Source: Spirochaetota bacterium (GTDB lineage: Bacteria > Spirochaetota > Spirochaetia > B11-G9). From it: DNA of 5,666 bases. The stretch covers positions 1 through 5,666 of the forward strand of contig QNBL01000183.1 in NCBI GenBank assembly GCA_003641695.1, in the 5' to 3' direction. This document shows positions 4,869-5,666 of the stretch, piece after piece. The notes under the pieces were generated by a model. The model saw only the letters and a list, made by a program, of their open reading frames with translations. It was not told the origin of the DNA and ran no database searches. A program made the position numbers and the translations under genes. Each line of letters starts with the position of its first letter. The first letter of the stretch is position 1.

Positions 4869-5666
4869 ATGAGTAAGGTATTACGGAAAGAGGAATTTAG
4901 AAGAGATAAAAAGATAAAAACAGCTCTCTTCGGAGCAACCGGAGCCGTTGGACAGGTTTTTATGTGGATGCTTCACGATCATCCCTGGTTTGAGCTGACC
5001 AGAGTGGTTGCATCTGAATCACGGGAAGGAAAGGACTACGGCAGTGAAGTTCACTGGATCCTGCCCCAGGAAATTCCTGAGGAAATCCTCTCCCTTGAGA
5101 TAGCTTCTTTCAATATAGAAGAGATGAAAGAGCAGGGGATTCAGATTGTTTTTTCGGCCCTTCCTAATCATATCGCCAAGGAGATCGAACCCCGGCTGAT
5201 TGAGGCGGGTTTTGCTGTTTTCTCAAATGCTTCCAACTACAGGTACACCGAAAATGTTCCCATTCTTATTCCCGAAGCAAATATGGATCAGCTTAACTGG
5301 ATTGAGAAGCAGGGTTATCCCGAAAAAGGATTTATAATTACCAATGCCAACTGTTCAACTACGGGTCTTGCGGTAGCCATGGCTCCCTTGAGAAAATTCG
5401 GCATAAAAGATGTAATTGTCTCCACCTACCAGTCAGTAAGCGGTGCCGGACATCCCGGACTTTCTGCCCTTGATATTACCGGCAACGTTGTTCCCTTTAT
5501 TGGCGGGGAAGAAGAAAAGATGAGAAAGGAGTTCAGGAAAATCCTGTCGGTGGATGTGGATATTCACCCCTTCTGCGTGAGAGTACCGGTTATGTTCGGG
5601 CATCTTGAGACTGTTTGGGTAGAGTTTGAGCAGGATGTTGATCTTGCTGATATTGAGAAGGCATGG
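4869..5666 (+). CDS. asd: Aspartate-semialdehyde dehydrogenase, archaeal/fungal-type, C-terminus cut by window edge
   Basis: NADP-dependent cytosolic enzyme that reduces aspartyl-4-phosphate to aspartate semialdehyde, the branch point to lysine/diaminopimelate, threonine and methionine. The frame is open for 266 codons to the last base. The Rossmann nucleotide loop is GATGAVGQ (22-29). The catalytic cysteine is C162 in TNANCSTTGLA (158-168). TYQSVSGAGHPG (186-197) and GGEEEKMRKE (212-221) are typical of the archaeal/eukaryotic-like branch (the group modelled as asd_EA). The substrate and acid-base residues are probably R238 and H245 in RVPVMFGHLE (238-247). A charged extension of about 15 residues (MSKVLRKEEFRRDKK) precedes the first beta strand. 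Family members are about 350-360 residues, so roughly 90 are missing on the right. Enzyme identity is confident; the branch assignment rests on motif style. Confidence 0.5.
   Translation, partial: MSKVLRKEEFRRDKKIKTALFGATGAVGQVFMWMLHDHPWFELTRVVASESREGKDYGSEVHWILPQEIPEEILSLEIASFNIEEMKEQGIQIVFSALPNHIAKEIEPRLIEAGFAVFSNASNYRYTENVPILIPEANMDQLNWIEKQGYPEKGFIITNANCSTTGLAVAMAPLRKFGIKDVIVSTYQSVSGAGHPGLSALDITGNVVPFIGGEEEKMRKEFRKILSVDVDIHPFCVRVPVMFGHLETVWVEFEQDVDLADIEKAW

Larger units (their letters stand above)
4784..4869 (+). repeat. TGACATT direct repeat with inverted copy at the asd start
   Basis: TGACATT occurs at 4784-4790 and 4806-4812, 22 bp apart start to start (about two helical turns). Its reverse complement AATGTCA occurs at 4863-4869, ending on the first base of the asd start codon. 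The direct copies could be a tandem operator, or either copy could pair with 4863-4869 in RNA and mask the start. Seven bases are short enough to recur by chance in AT-rich DNA. Confidence 0.5.

Overview
The window looks like ordinary chromosomal DNA from a bacterium, most likely a free-living spirochaete (Spirochaetota, Spirochaeta-like). The main reason is the gene at 1780-3363. Its product resembles, from memory of that sequence and not from a search, the cyclic-nucleotide-gated potassium channel SthK of Spirochaeta thermophila along nearly its whole length. No mobile element, CRISPR array, tRNA or rRNA was seen.

Layout: (1) 1-1653, minus strand, the first 551 codons of an M3-family oligoendopeptidase (PepF type) whose C-terminus lies beyond the left edge. 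(2) A 126-bp divergent intergenic region. (3) 1780-3363, plus strand, a six-transmembrane channel with a K+ selectivity filter, C-linker and cyclic-nucleotide-binding domain. It carries an extra C-terminal fibronectin type III domain. (4) 3353-4426, minus strand, a lipoprotein with a likely beta-propeller fold and unknown function, convergent with the channel gene and overlapping its 3' end by 11 bp. (5) 4530-4748, plus strand, a 72-residue protein that I do not recognise. (6) 4749-4868, a compact control region with two sigma-70-like promoters and an intrinsic terminator. (7) 4869-5666, plus strand, the first 266 codons of aspartate-semialdehyde dehydrogenase of the archaeal/fungal-type branch, running off the right edge.

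The genes do not form one pathway. PepF degrades peptides in the cytosol, the channel links an intracellular cyclic nucleotide to K+ flux, the lipoprotein is probably periplasmic or surface-anchored, and Asd makes the branch-point intermediate for lysine/diaminopimelate, threonine and methionine. Frequent strand switches imply mostly single-gene transcription units.

The points most worth a second look are the FN3 domain fused to a SthK-like channel on the cytosolic side, the asd promoter overlapping a terminator hairpin, and a well-formed promoter that would give the lipoprotein gene a nearly leaderless transcript. I found no evidence of a wholly new multi-gene system.
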